This document shows positions 1 through 8,756 of a DNA stretch of 64,000 nucleotides, piece after piece (the first letter of the stretch is position 1; each line of letters opens with the position of its first letter). Under the pieces are notes generated by a model. That model was not told the origin of the DNA. It saw only the letters and a list, made by a program, of their open reading frames with translations, and did no database searches. The position numbers and the translations under genes are program-made. Source of the DNA: Marixanthotalea marina (GTDB lineage: Bacteria; Bacteroidota; Bacteroidia; Flavobacteriales; Flavobacteriaceae); assembly GCA_018883545.1 (NCBI GenBank), contig JAHLEH010000002.1:186001-250000 (forward strand), in the 5' to 3' direction.

Positions 1-22
1 TGTATATTATTACTTTTGATGT

Positions 23-30
23 TATATTTG
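23..30 (+). promoter_or_regulatory. candidate -7 promoter box for the first Crp/Fnr gene
   Basis: TATATTTG matches the Bacteroidota -7 consensus TAnnTTTG and ends 15 bases before the ATG at 46. Not enough upstream sequence is present to judge a -33 element. In AT-rich DNA this motif also occurs by chance. Confidence 0.45.
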
Positions 31-45
31 TAACAATTATTTTTT

Positions 46-636
46 ATGAATAAAATGATGTACGGAAACATACTTAAAAACCATATTGATAAGTTTACGG
101 CAGTTGGCGATGAAGAATATGATGAAATCATAAAGTATTTTAATCCAATACATATAAAAAAAAAGGAAAACTTACTTACGGCTGGTGATGTTTGCAAAAC
201 CCACTATTTTGTAGTGAAAGGCTGTTTAAGAAAGTTTTTTATCAATGAAAAAGGTATTGAACAAACTACCGAATTTGCCATAGAAAATTGGTGGATGTGC
301 GATAATTTCTCGTTTCTTTCACAAACCGAGTCCCAATTTAATATTCAGGCGGTTGAAAAATCACAATTACTTGCAATTTCAAAATCCAACTACGAAAAAC
401 TATTGGACGAACACCCAACAATGGAAAAGTATTTTCGCTGTATTTACCAAAAAGCATATGCTGCCCTGCAAATGCGCGCTAAATTTGTTTATGAATTTTC
501 AAGAGAAGACCATTACCATCATTTTAGCAGTAGTTTCCCTGAATTTATACAAAGAATTCCTCAGTACTTACTTGCATCCTATTTAAATTTTACACCAGAA
601 TATTTGAGCAAAATTCGCAAAAAAGACGTTTCTTAA
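46..636 (+). CDS. Crp/Fnr family transcriptional regulator
   Basis: A 196-residue cytoplasmic regulator with an N-terminal cyclic-nucleotide-binding-like beta-roll (about residues 25-110) and a C-terminal helix-turn-helix seen in RIPQYLLASYLNFTPEYLSKIRK. It carries the WW(M/T)xD(N/M)xSF stretch after the roll that is common in short Bacteroidota Crp-like proteins. It has no FNR-type cysteine cluster. It is clearly related to the regulator at 3205-3798. The AhpD-like gene starts about 70 bases downstream on the same strand, so it may control that gene and sense a redox or toxic-compound signal; this is inference. The effector is unknown. Confidence 0.85.
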   Translation: MNKMMYGNILKNHIDKFTAVGDEEYDEIIKYFNPIHIKKKENLLTAGDVCKTHYFVVKGCLRKFFINEKGIEQTTEFAIENWWMCDNFSFLSQTESQFNIQAVEKSQLLAISKSNYEKLLDEHPTMEKYFRCIYQKAYAALQMRAKFVYEFSREDHYHHFSSSFPEFIQRIPQYLLASYLNFTPEYLSKIRKKDVS

Positions 637-704
637 ACCAGTTCAAGTTTTTTCTTTAGATGATGTTTAAACTTTGTACCATAAATTTTAAACTATAAAA
701 AATT

Positions 705-1148
705 ATGGAAAAACGTATTAACATTAATGAAATTGAACCGCAGGCTTATAAAGCCATGTTTTCTTTGGAAGCTCTAAACACAAGGGCTTCTTTACCTTAT
801 TCTCTAATTATGCTTATAAAGATTAGGGCATCACAAATAAATAAATGTGCCTACTGTTTAGATATGCATACTAAATCTGCACTTGGTAAAGGCGAAACCA
901 ACCAGCGTATATTTTTATTGAATGGTTGGCATGAAGCACCTACTTATTTTACCGAAGAAGAACGTATTGCTTTGGCTATGACAGAAGAAATAACAAATAT
1001 TAGCTACGGTGGACTAAGTGATGTAACTTATCAAAAAGCACTAAAGGTTTTTACAGAAAATCAAATCGCACAAATTATTATGGTGATTGTAACTATAAAT
1101 TCCTGGAATAGAATTGCTTTAAGTACTAAGCTAGAAATTGAAGAATAG
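705..1148 (+). CDS. carboxymuconolactone decarboxylase / AhpD-like alkylhydroperoxidase family protein
   Basis: A 147-residue all-helical protein of the CMD/AhpD family. The redox motif CxxCxxxH is present as CAYCLDMH, preceded by the usual RASQINK context. Members with this motif reduce peroxides or act as thiol-dependent oxidoreductases in the cytoplasm; those without it are decarboxylases, so a peroxidase-like role fits better. It follows a Crp/Fnr regulator by about 70 bases on the same strand. A hairpin terminator lies just after the stop. The exact substrate cannot be read from the sequence. Confidence 0.85.
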   Translation: MEKRININEIEPQAYKAMFSLEALNTRASLPYSLIMLIKIRASQINKCAYCLDMHTKSALGKGETNQRIFLLNGWHEAPTYFTEEERIALAMTEEITNISYGGLSDVTYQKALKVFTENQIAQIIMVIVTINSWNRIALSTKLEIEE

Positions 1149-1159
1149 ATTATTTTATT

Positions 1160-1192
1160 AAAGGGCTGCTTTGAATTACAAAACAGCCCTTT
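1160..1192. terminator. bidirectional hairpin terminator
   Basis: Arms AAAGGGCTG and CAGCCCTTT flank a 15-base loop. It sits between the convergent AhpD-like gene and amidohydrolase gene, and A/T runs flank it so that it can serve both strands. Confidence 0.75.
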
Positions 1193-1218
1193 AAAACAAA
1201 CAATAAAAACACTTAAAA

Positions 1219-2304
1219 TTAGTTGGGAAATAAGCTTTTATCCAGCCCAGGTACAATTCTAAGGGCATTTTTATAATATACTTTTTTCAATACTTCATCG
1301 GGCAAATCCAACCCATACATAGGCCAAAAAGCATGGTATTTTTTATGGTAAGGAAAATATTCATCGGCGCTCTCCAATACTCTAAAATAGGTTGGAAATT
1401 CTTCAGGAACCCAACTGTCTTTTCCAAATAAAATACGGTCTTGGTACTTAATAAAAAACGCTTTTGCAAACCTTGGCTGTCTGCCAAATTCAGCTATTAC
1501 AGCAGCAATCCCGACATTCATATTGGGGATTTCGTCTAACAATTCCCCTAATTTCCCAAGATTATTGGCGTACCAACCCATATGGGCATTGATAAACGTA
1601 GTATTTGGGTGCTTTTTGAACATATTATGCTGTTCTTCAATAATTTGTTCCCAAGGAGCTGGATCGGTATCACTTCGCTTTCTTCTGGGGTGTGTTTTAA
1701 GTTCTAGCCATCGCTCGTTATCACCATCAAATTCATCCCAAAATGACTTTGGATCGGCCGAGTGTATCAGTACCGGAATACCCAATTCACCACAAACATC
1801 CCAAATAGGATCCAAACGCGGATCATCAACCGGTATACGATTGCCATCCACATCTTTATCATTCATCCCTAATCCTTTATACACCTTTAAGCCTCTGGCA
1901 CCATTTTTAACATCTTCCTTCAATTGGGCAACTGCATTTTCTGCCCACCCATCTTCACCTATGCCGTTAAAATTAACATTGGCAAATACTACAAAACGGT
2001 TGGGATAATGATCTGCTATGTTCTTAACTGCTTTATTTAGGTTTTCACCCGACCTGCCACTTAAATTTACCATAATTTGAAGGTTGAGGGTGTCCATGGC
2101 TGCAATTACAGGCGATAAATCTTGGTTCGCCATGTTGTACTGATGGCCATGCACATCAATAAAAGGGAACTTAGCACGATTAAGAACTTTGCCTGGAACA
2201 ACCAACGTAGAGGTTGGATTGTAATCTTCAAAAGAAATATCTTGCGCAACAATTGATATGGAAAAAAGGAGAAGAAATGAAAATAAGGACGTTTTTTGTT
2301 TCAT
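1219..2304 (-). CDS. secreted amidohydrolase (TIM-barrel metal-dependent hydrolase)
   Basis: A 361-residue protein of the amidohydrolase-2 type. An N-terminal signal peptide (MKQKTSLFSFLLLFSISIVAQ) points to export to the periplasm. Family metal ligands are visible: HGH in FIDVHGHQYN near residue 52, a His in VLIHSADP, a His in FINAHMGWYAN, and a late Asp in LFGKDSW. These enzymes hydrolyse or decarboxylate small ring compounds or amides. It stands alone between two terminators, so context does not suggest a substrate. Confidence 0.8.
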   Translation of the reverse strand: MKQKTSLFSFLLLFSISIVAQDISFEDYNPTSTLVVPGKVLNRAKFPFIDVHGHQYNMANQDLSPVIAAMDTLNLQIMVNLSGRSGENLNKAVKNIADHYPNRFVVFANVNFNGIGEDGWAENAVAQLKEDVKNGARGLKVYKGLGMNDKDVDGNRIPVDDPRLDPIWDVCGELGIPVLIHSADPKSFWDEFDGDNERWLELKTHPRRKRSDTDPAPWEQIIEEQHNMFKKHPNTTFINAHMGWYANNLGKLGELLDEIPNMNVGIAAVIAEFGRQPRFAKAFFIKYQDRILFGKDSWVPEEFPTYFRVLESADEYFPYHKKYHAFWPMYGLDLPDEVLKKVYYKNALRIVPGLDKSLFPN

Positions 2305-2415
2305 AATTTTATAGAGTGATTAATGTTTAAAGTTAACCATCTCAACAAAACAATGACAGAATTTAAGAAGGGTTTAACAATCCTTAACAAATTAGGAACT
2401 AGATATTTAATAAAC

Positions 2416-2448
2416 AAAAAAGGCGTTCATTAAAATGAACGCCTTTTC
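2416..2448. terminator. bidirectional hairpin terminator
   Basis: AAGGCGTTCATT pairs with AATGAACGCCTT around a very short loop, with A and T runs on the two sides. It lies just downstream of the yceI-like stop codon and on the upstream side of the amidohydrolase gene, so it ends the yceI-like transcript. Confidence 0.75.
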
Positions 2449-2465
2449 TTGTAATCAATTATAGG

Positions 2466-3044
2466 TTAGAATTGCAAATCTGCAACCAAATCGAATTCAT
2501 CATAAATAACTTGGTCTTGTAAGTTTTCAAAGAAACTACCAGATCTAAATTTAATATCGTACAAAGTTCTATCAACTTTCATAGATGCTGTAGCCTTACT
2601 TCCGTAAACAGAAATTTTAAAAATTACCGGATTTGTAATGCCTTTAATTGTAAGATCCGCAGTTACTGTATATGCATTTTTACCACTAGATTCTACTTTA
2701 TTGAAAACCAAAGTTGATGTTGGGAATTTTTCAACACCAAAAAAGTCATCAGATTTTAAGTGTCCTTCCAATCTGTCTTTCATACCGCCTTGTGCATCAA
2801 GACTCACTAAAGAAGTCATATCTACAGTAAACTCACCTCCTACTAACTTGTCGCCTTCGAAGCTTAAAAATCCAGACTTAATATCTACTGTTCCATTGTG
2901 TGAACCAGTAAATTTATAGCCTTTCCACTCCAATTTACTTGCGTCCGTTTTGATTTCTTTTTTCTCTATAACCATACTCTTGAATGAGAATGCTGTAAAT
3001 GCCACTAAAGCTACAATTGCTAAATTTTTAATTGTTTTTTTCAT
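2466..3044 (-). CDS. YceI-like lipocalin-fold protein, exported
   Basis: A YceI family protein; the family binds isoprenoid-like lipids in the periplasm. The open frame runs back to 3137, but the ATG at 3044 is preferred because it begins a clear signal peptide (MKKTIKNLAIVALVAFTAFSF) and a candidate -7 box overlaps the longer start. From there it is 192 residues. Typical YceI segments are present: KLEWKGYKFTGSHNGTVDIKSG, the LxGxFxVDM strand, LKSDDFFGVEKFPTSTL and the LTIKGITNPV strand. It is a single gene with its own promoter and terminator. Confidence 0.88.
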   Translation of the reverse strand: MKKTIKNLAIVALVAFTAFSFKSMVIEKKEIKTDASKLEWKGYKFTGSHNGTVDIKSGFLSFEGDKLVGGEFTVDMTSLVSLDAQGGMKDRLEGHLKSDDFFGVEKFPTSTLVFNKVESSGKNAYTVTADLTIKGITNPVIFKISVYGSKATASMKVDRTLYDIKFRSGSFFENLQDQVIYDEFDLVADLQF

Positions 3045-3134
3045 GTTCTTGGTTTTTTGTTTTTTTAAGTGTTTGTTAATCTGTTTTTTGTTCGTGCTGG
3101 TTTTAACATCAAAAACCATGCTAATTCTATGCCA

Positions 3135-3142
3135 CAAATTTA
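3135..3142 (-). promoter_or_regulatory. candidate -7 promoter box for the yceI-like gene
   Basis: On the minus strand the sequence reads TAAATTTG (TAnnTTTG). It overlaps the ATG of the longer open frame at 3137, which supports translation from 3044 and a leader of roughly 85 bases. Confidence 0.4.
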
Positions 3143-3204
3143 AATCAACTAACTAAATTAGAAAATAAAGTAGTTTATCAAATTATATTAACTTAGTTTA
3201 ACAT

Positions 3205-3798
3205 TTACTGATCCATAATCAATTGGCTCTTTATTTTACTTAGAAACTCTTTAGTAATGCCCAAGTAAGAGGCAACCATATATTGAGGGATACGTTGTTC
3301 TATTTCAGGATATTGCTCTTTAAAAAACAAATATCTGTCTTTGGCCGTCATACTTAAATTCCTTACTACGCGCTTTTGCGAAGCTATGAACGCTTTTTCA
3401 ACGACCTGTCTAAAAAAACGTTCCAATTTAGGAACGTGTTTGTACAAATCTTCAATAACGTCGTGTGAAATAGCTATAAGTTCGGTGTTTTCTAAAAATT
3501 GAATATTAAAATCGGCTGGTGACTGATTGATAAAACTTGCCATATCAGACGTCCACCAATCTTCAATGGAAAACATGATGATATGCTCTTGGCCCAAATC
3601 GTCTACATAAGAGGTTTTTGTACAACCAGAAACTACATAACATTCATATTTACAAATATCTCCTTGCTGCACAAGATATTGTCCCTTTAAATACTTTCTA
3701 AGTACAATTTTAGAATCTAAATAAGCCTTCTCCTCTTCTGTAAGACTTACATATTTACTCATATAATTTAAAAGCGGGTCAATTTTCATTAAAATCAA
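3205..3798 (-). CDS. Crp/Fnr family transcriptional regulator
   Basis: A 197-residue Crp-like regulator and close relative of the protein at 46-636. Shared stretches include QxGDICKxxxYVVSGC, FSIEDWWTSDMASF and the helix-turn-helix RIPQYMVASYLGITKEFLSKIK. It lacks an FNR cysteine cluster. Either ATG at 3798 or the one three codons later (3789) could start it. It begins 5 bases after the DinB-family gene, so the two are almost certainly cotranscribed. Effector and targets are unknown. Confidence 0.85.
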   Translation of the reverse strand: MILMKIDPLLNYMSKYVSLTEEEKAYLDSKIVLRKYLKGQYLVQQGDICKYECYVVSGCTKTSYVDDLGQEHIIMFSIEDWWTSDMASFINQSPADFNIQFLENTELIAISHDVIEDLYKHVPKLERFFRQVVEKAFIASQKRVVRNLSMTAKDRYLFFKEQYPEIEQRIPQYMVASYLGITKEFLSKIKSQLIMDQ

Positions 3799-3803
3799 TT
3801 GGT

Positions 3804-4322
3804 TTATAAGTAACGTTCTTTTAAAATATTAATATGCCAAATGTAATGTCCTAATGTAATAAAAGCTGCTCCCCTAGCCGATGTTGCATATCCACTAACA
3901 TTACCAACAAACTTTAGGTCTTCATCGCTTAACGTGTAAAGCAATGTTATAAAACTTTGTCGCACAGATTTGAATTCTTCTACAAGCGACTCCATTGTTT
4001 TATGCTTGGCCTGAGATGGTATAATATAATCATCTTGCTCAAAACCTACTAAAGGCGTCGCATCGTGTCTTGCTATTCTAAAACATCTGTACTGAAAAAT
4101 ACGCTCCGTATCTATTATGTGCTGAAAAACCTCCTTTATCGTCCACTTACCTTGTGCATAGGTTTTATTCCACTTTTTTTCTGGGATGGACATAAAAAAA
4201 TTGGTGACATCATTCATTCCATTTACGAAACCCTCTATTAAAGTAGATTCCGTTGGAACCAAACCTATATAGCCTCTGTAAAAATCACCATATTCTGATG
4301 GACTTAAATCTGTAACTTTCAT
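3804..4322 (-). CDS. DinB family protein
   Basis: A 172-residue four-helix-bundle protein of the DinB/YfiT group. The family metal-binding histidines are visible in EVFQHIIDTERIFQYR and in LGHYIWHINILKE near the C-terminus. Family members act as metal-dependent thiol transferases or remain uncharacterised. Its product contains no signal peptide, unlike the second DinB protein of this window at 34258-34770. It is followed after 5 bases by a Crp/Fnr regulator and lies 11 bases after the ABC exporter, so the three may form one transcript. Confidence 0.82.
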   Translation of the reverse strand: MKVTDLSPSEYGDFYRGYIGLVPTESTLIEGFVNGMNDVTNFFMSIPEKKWNKTYAQGKWTIKEVFQHIIDTERIFQYRCFRIARHDATPLVGFEQDDYIIPSQAKHKTMESLVEEFKSVRQSFITLLYTLSDEDLKFVGNVSGYATSARGAAFITLGHYIWHINILKERYL

Positions 4323-4333
4323 GGTTAAATATA

Positions 4334-6106
4334 TTAAATCTTAGCTTGATATGTATACAAATCGTAATAACGTCCTTGTAAAGCAATGAGCTCATCATGG
4401 GTGCCACGTTCTACAATATTGCCAGCCTCAATAACCAAAATTTGGTCTGCCTTTCGTATGGTACTCAACCTATGAGCTATTACAATAGTCGTTCGGTTTT
4501 TCATTAATTCGGCCAAACTCTTCTGTATTAATGCTTCACTTTCCGTATCTAAATTAGATGTTGCCTCATCTAAGATAATGATTTTTGGATTGGCCAGAAT
4601 AGCTCTTGCAATGGCCAAACGCTGGCGTTGACCACCAGATAGTTTCACGCCACGTTCGCCTATTAAAGTATCCAAGCCTTTATCAAATCTATCGGTAAAC
4701 TCGTTGACATAAGCTGCATTTACAGCATTTTGAATATCCTCCTCACTCGCATCTGGTCTTGGAAAGACAATGTTTTCCCTAATAGTGCCTTCAAATAAAA
4801 ATTCATCTTGAAGCACAATACCTAAATAACGCCTATAACTACTCAACTTTACTTTTGATAAATCGTGGTTATCAATCGTTATTTTACCCGAATTGGGTGT
4901 TAAAAATGTTGCCGAAAGTCCAGCCATAGTAGATTTACCAGAACCCGAACTCCCCACCAAAGCTGTAACGGAACCCGCAGGAGCATCAAAACTAATATTG
5001 TGCAATACTTCTTTATCGGATTCATAAGAAAAAGACACGTTTTTAAACGCTATATTGCCTTTCAATTCTTTTAAGGCGATGGTTCTTTCTTCATTATCTT
5101 CTTCAGCAGCCTTATTCATCAACTCCTCTGTTCTATCCAACCCAGCAAAGGCTTCTGTTAATTGGCTACCAATGTTACTCATTTGTACAATGGGTGCAAC
5201 CATAAATCCCAATAGCAAGGTGAATGATAAAAAATCACCAACCGTTAATTGATCCATCATAATTTTATACCCGCCAATCCCCATAATGCCTGTGGAGGCG
5301 ATTCCTAAAAGAAATGTAGACGAACTTGTCATAGCCGCTGTAGCTGTTAAACTCTTTTTTACGTTTTGAAACAACCTATCCACACCTTCTTCAAAAACTT
5401 TGTGTTCTTGAGCTTCTGCATTAAAAGCTTTTATAACGCGTACGCCAGCCAAGGTTTCTGTTAACCTGCCTTTTACCTCTGCATTAATTTTACCTCGAGT
5501 TCTAAAAATAGGCCTGATATAACCAAATGCCTTTAGGGCTATAAAACCAAAAATAGCAATGGGCACTAGCACAAAAAACGTCATAGACGGACTAATTCTT
5601 ATTAGCAATACCAATGAAATGATGGCTGTAATAATGCCGCCAACCATTTGAACCAAACCAGTACCAATTAAGTTTCGCACGCCTTCAACATCACTCATAA
5701 TTCGGGAAACCAGGGCACCGGATTTTGTGTTATCAAAAAAACTAATGGGTAACGACAGCACTTTTCTCTGGACTTGTGCTCTTAATTCTGATATTAAATA
5801 TTGCGCTTGCACACTCAAAATACGTGTTAATAAAAAAGAGGTAATGGCTTGAACCAATATAGCCGTTCCTACTATAATCAATAAATTTTTAAGTGCTGAA
5901 TAGTCTTTGTTGGGTATCACTTCATCTATAAGTGTTTTACTTTCTAGTGGCAATACCAAACTGGCCAATCTATTTAAGGCAATCAGCACCAAACCAATAA
6001 ATACTAGTTTTCGTTTTGGCCAAATGATGGTCTTAAACACAGAGGCGATAGATACGTTCGATTTTCGCTTTTCTTTCTTATGGTTGGTTTTTTTATGATG
6101 CTTCAT
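4334..6106 (-). CDS. ABC exporter, fused membrane and ATPase domains (MsbA-like)
   Basis: A 590-residue half-transporter. A six-helix membrane domain covers about residues 30-320 and the ATPase domain about 345-590. Walker A (GSSGSGKST), the signature LSGGQ, Walker B (IIILDEATSNLD) and the H-loop (IAHRLS) are all intact, so it should be active as a homodimer. The family exports lipids, lipopolysaccharide core or drugs; the cargo cannot be told here. The extreme N-terminus is very basic (KHHKKTNHKKEKRKS). Confidence 0.9.
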   Translation of the reverse strand: MKHHKKTNHKKEKRKSNVSIASVFKTIIWPKRKLVFIGLVLIALNRLASLVLPLESKTLIDEVIPNKDYSALKNLLIIVGTAILVQAITSFLLTRILSVQAQYLISELRAQVQRKVLSLPISFFDNTKSGALVSRIMSDVEGVRNLIGTGLVQMVGGIITAIISLVLLIRISPSMTFFVLVPIAIFGFIALKAFGYIRPIFRTRGKINAEVKGRLTETLAGVRVIKAFNAEAQEHKVFEEGVDRLFQNVKKSLTATAAMTSSSTFLLGIASTGIMGIGGYKIMMDQLTVGDFLSFTLLLGFMVAPIVQMSNIGSQLTEAFAGLDRTEELMNKAAEEDNEERTIALKELKGNIAFKNVSFSYESDKEVLHNISFDAPAGSVTALVGSSGSGKSTMAGLSATFLTPNSGKITIDNHDLSKVKLSSYRRYLGIVLQDEFLFEGTIRENIVFPRPDASEEDIQNAVNAAYVNEFTDRFDKGLDTLIGERGVKLSGGQRQRLAIARAILANPKIIILDEATSNLDTESEALIQKSLAELMKNRTTIVIAHRLSTIRKADQILVIEAGNIVERGTHDELIALQGRYYDLYTYQAKI

Positions 6107-6285
6107 GAAATGTTTAATAAGCTGAAGTAGTCTGCTAAATTAACCAATCTTTACAAGCATTTACATCTTTTTCTGAAATGAAAAAGGTTTTAACCAAATA
6201 CCAGTAAATTAAATTTATTTTCATTTCAATTTTTTTTTTGACGCAACCGAAAAGTACGTTTATCATCTAGTAAGAAAACCAAACT

Positions 6286-6708
6286 ATGAAATTAAAAATT
6301 TTAATTTTATCTTTTCTTTTTCTTGGATTATCAGCCTGCAGTAAAGATAACGACGACAATATAACCTGTGAATTAACTACAATTGTAAGTCCAGAGACCT
6401 ATGAAAATGCCCCTTCAGACATTTTAACTGTTAATGATTTGGAAATAAATGGCGACTGCTTAAAAATCAATTTTAGTTCTGGTGGATGCAATGGCAATTC
6501 TTGGGAGGTTACACTAATTGATTCAGGAACAATTCTTGAGTCCAATCCTCCGCAAAGAAATTTAAGGCTATCATTAAAAAATGAAGAACTGTGCTACGCC
6601 TACATCACTAAAGAATTGACTTTTGATATTTCAAATTTAAAAGTTGATGGCAATCAAATACAACTTAACATTACAAACTCAGACGATACTATTCTTTATG
6701 AATATTAA
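6286..6708 (+). CDS. small lipoprotein, unknown function
   Basis: A 140-residue protein with a lipoprotein signal peptide and lipobox LSAC (MKLKILILSFLFLGLSACSKDNDDN). The mature part is acidic, begins with the D/N-rich tether usual for Bacteroidota lipoproteins, and is predicted beta-rich. Four further cysteines (CEL, DCL, GGC, LCYAY) may form disulfides. I recognise no named family. It stands alone with about 180 bases of upstream sequence. Confidence 0.7.
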   Translation: MKLKILILSFLFLGLSACSKDNDDNITCELTTIVSPETYENAPSDILTVNDLEINGDCLKINFSSGGCNGNSWEVTLIDSGTILESNPPQRNLRLSLKNEELCYAYITKELTFDISNLKVDGNQIQLNITNSDDTILYEY

Positions 6709-6793
6709 ATCTAATCATTTGGTCAAATTACTTTCAATAAATCATACAAATCTGCCCTAATTTGCTATACTAATTTAGTATTTTTAGCGCTTC

Positions 6794-6817
6794 AAAAGTA
6801 AACGTTTAGTTACTTTT
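6794..6817. promoter_or_regulatory. inverted repeat upstream of the DUF294 signalling gene
   Basis: AAAAGTAA and TTACTTTT are perfect 8-base arms around 8 bases (6794-6801 and 6810-6817). They end just before the possible start codons at 6821 and 6833. A second dyad, TACTAA/TTAGTA, lies about 20 bases upstream. It could be an operator or a 5' leader hairpin. Confidence 0.35.
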
Positions 6818-6820
6818 AAA

Positions 6821-8752
6821 GTGAACGTATGTATGAAAAATTCCATTGCAGAGCGCGTTAGTGATTTTTTAAAAGATTTTCCGCCATTCAATCTTCTTAA
6901 AGAAAAACCCCTTCTGGAAATTGCAGAAGGCGTAAACATCATCTATTTAGAAAAAGGTGATGTTCTCTATGAAAAAGGCGACCATTACCACGACTATTTT
7001 TACATTGTTAGAAATGGCGCCGTTAGTTTGTACCACCATGCAGTAGAAGATAACACAAAACACATGGTTAACATTAACGATGCTGGTGATGTTTTTGGTG
7101 TTAGGCCCCTAATAAACAAAGAGAATTACAAATTAACCGCTATTGCCAATGAAGAATCTATTGTTTATGGTATTCCTATTGATGTTTTTGAATCCGTAAC
7201 GAACAAGAACGTAAAGGTCTATAAATATTTAATCACCTCGTTCGCATCGAATGCTTACGACCCCTACACCGCTGAGGAAAATACCAAAATATTTGTTGAT
7301 TATTTACCAAACACATCCCAAGACATTGTAAATTTCCAATCGGCTAATTATACCAAAAATCCCATTTGCTGTAAAGCCGATGCATCACTTCAAAGTGCCG
7401 CACTGCAAATGAGCGAACACAGAATTGGCTGTATTATTGTTGTTGATGACAAAAAGCAACCTATTGGCATTATTACCAATAGTGATATTAAAAATAAAAT
7501 AGCCACTGGTTTGTTTCCCATTACCACAGCTGTAAAGAACATTATGTCTTCGCCTGTTATTTCTGAAAAAAAGAACTTAACCATTGCCGATGCCCAATTA
7601 AAAATGATAAAACACAGCATTGGCCATTTGTGTATTACAGAAGATGGCACACCCAATTCTAAACTTATGGGGGTTTTGACCAACCACGATATTATAGCCA
7701 CTTTGGGCAACAACCCCACAGCCATTCTTAAAGATATAAAACGCGCCACCAGAACAAAAACCTTAAGGGCAGCCAGAAGGCAGGCCAACGGATTGTTAAA
7801 AAGCTATTTAGAGCAAAATATTCCATTAACCCACATTGTAAACATCATTTCTCAAATAAATGATGCCGTTACCATGAAGGCTATAGAAATTGCTTTAGAA
7901 AAAATGCCTACGCCCCCACCCGTAACGTTTTCCTGGTTGGCTCTTGGCAGCCAAGGCAGAAAGGAGCAATTACTCTTTTCGGACCAAGACAATGCCCTGA
8001 TTTTTGAAGATGTTCCAAAAAGCAAATACGAAGAAACACAAAACTATTTTTTAGAACTTGCCAAACTGGTAAACAAATCGCTTAATAAAGTAGGGTTTGA
8101 ATACTGTGAAGCCGATATGATGGCTAAAAATCCAGCCTGGTGCAAATCGCTTTCTGAATGGAAAAATCAATTTAAGGACTGGATTTTAAATACCGATGAA
8201 AAAGCCATATTACTGTCTTCTATTTTCTTTGATTTTAACCATATTTATGGCAACCAACAGCTTGAAAAGGAACTCACAGATTCTATTTACGAAACGCTAA
8301 GTAGATCGTCTGTTTTCTTTAGGTTTTTAGGTCGGGACGCCCTTAAAAATCCATCACCCCTTGGTTTTTTCAAACAATTTTTAGTTGAACAGGATGGTGA
8401 ACACAAAGACCTTTTCAATATAAAATACAGGGCACTTATGCCGCTGATTGACGCCGCCAGACTATTAATTTTAAGCAAACAAGTAAGAGGTGTGAACAAC
8501 ACCTACGAGCGCTTCGAGAAATTGGCCGAATTAGAGCCCAACAACAAAGAACTCTACGAATCGTGTGCCTACGCTTTTAAAGCGCTTTTAAAATTCAAGA
8601 CCAAACAGGGCATATTACACAACAACTCTGGAAAACTAATAGAATTGGAAACCTTGACCAAAGAAGAAAAGTTAAAGTTGAAGCGTTGCTTTAAACCACT
8701 ACACGACATACAAGAAGCACTAAAATTGCGATTCGATCTGGCAAATTTCTAA
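6821..8752 (+). CDS. cNMP-binding / CBS pair / DUF294 nucleotidyltransferase-like signalling protein
   Basis: A 643-residue cytoplasmic protein. The order is a cyclic-nucleotide-binding-like domain (about 30-135), two CBS domains (about 170-300), a DUF294 nucleotidyltransferase-like domain with GSQGRKEQLLFSDQDNALIF (about 375-395; a GSxxRxEx10DxD-type motif), and a C-terminal helical DUF294_C domain. Homologues are presumed to sense adenine nucleotides and modify a partner; the reaction is unproven. The start could be the ATG at 6821 or at 6833. A DnaQ-like exonuclease follows after 4 bases, a pairing common in Bacteroidota and proteobacteria, often near acetate metabolism genes. Confidence 0.87.
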   Translation: MNVCMKNSIAERVSDFLKDFPPFNLLKEKPLLEIAEGVNIIYLEKGDVLYEKGDHYHDYFYIVRNGAVSLYHHAVEDNTKHMVNINDAGDVFGVRPLINKENYKLTAIANEESIVYGIPIDVFESVTNKNVKVYKYLITSFASNAYDPYTAEENTKIFVDYLPNTSQDIVNFQSANYTKNPICCKADASLQSAALQMSEHRIGCIIVVDDKKQPIGIITNSDIKNKIATGLFPITTAVKNIMSSPVISEKKNLTIADAQLKMIKHSIGHLCITEDGTPNSKLMGVLTNHDIIATLGNNPTAILKDIKRATRTKTLRAARRQANGLLKSYLEQNIPLTHIVNIISQINDAVTMKAIEIALEKMPTPPPVTFSWLALGSQGRKEQLLFSDQDNALIFEDVPKSKYEETQNYFLELAKLVNKSLNKVGFEYCEADMMAKNPAWCKSLSEWKNQFKDWILNTDEKAILLSSIFFDFNHIYGNQQLEKELTDSIYETLSRSSVFFRFLGRDALKNPSPLGFFKQFLVEQDGEHKDLFNIKYRALMPLIDAARLLILSKQVRGVNNTYERFEKLAELEPNNKELYESCAYAFKALLKFKTKQGILHNNSGKLIELETLTKEEKLKLKRCFKPLHDIQEALKLRFDLANF

Positions 8753-8756
8753 CGGT

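Noticed and set aside
1523-2008. Plus-strand frame of 161 codons opposite the amidohydrolase
   Set aside because: It lies wholly inside a gene with clear catalytic motifs, and its translation is low-complexity and Ser/Pro-rich.
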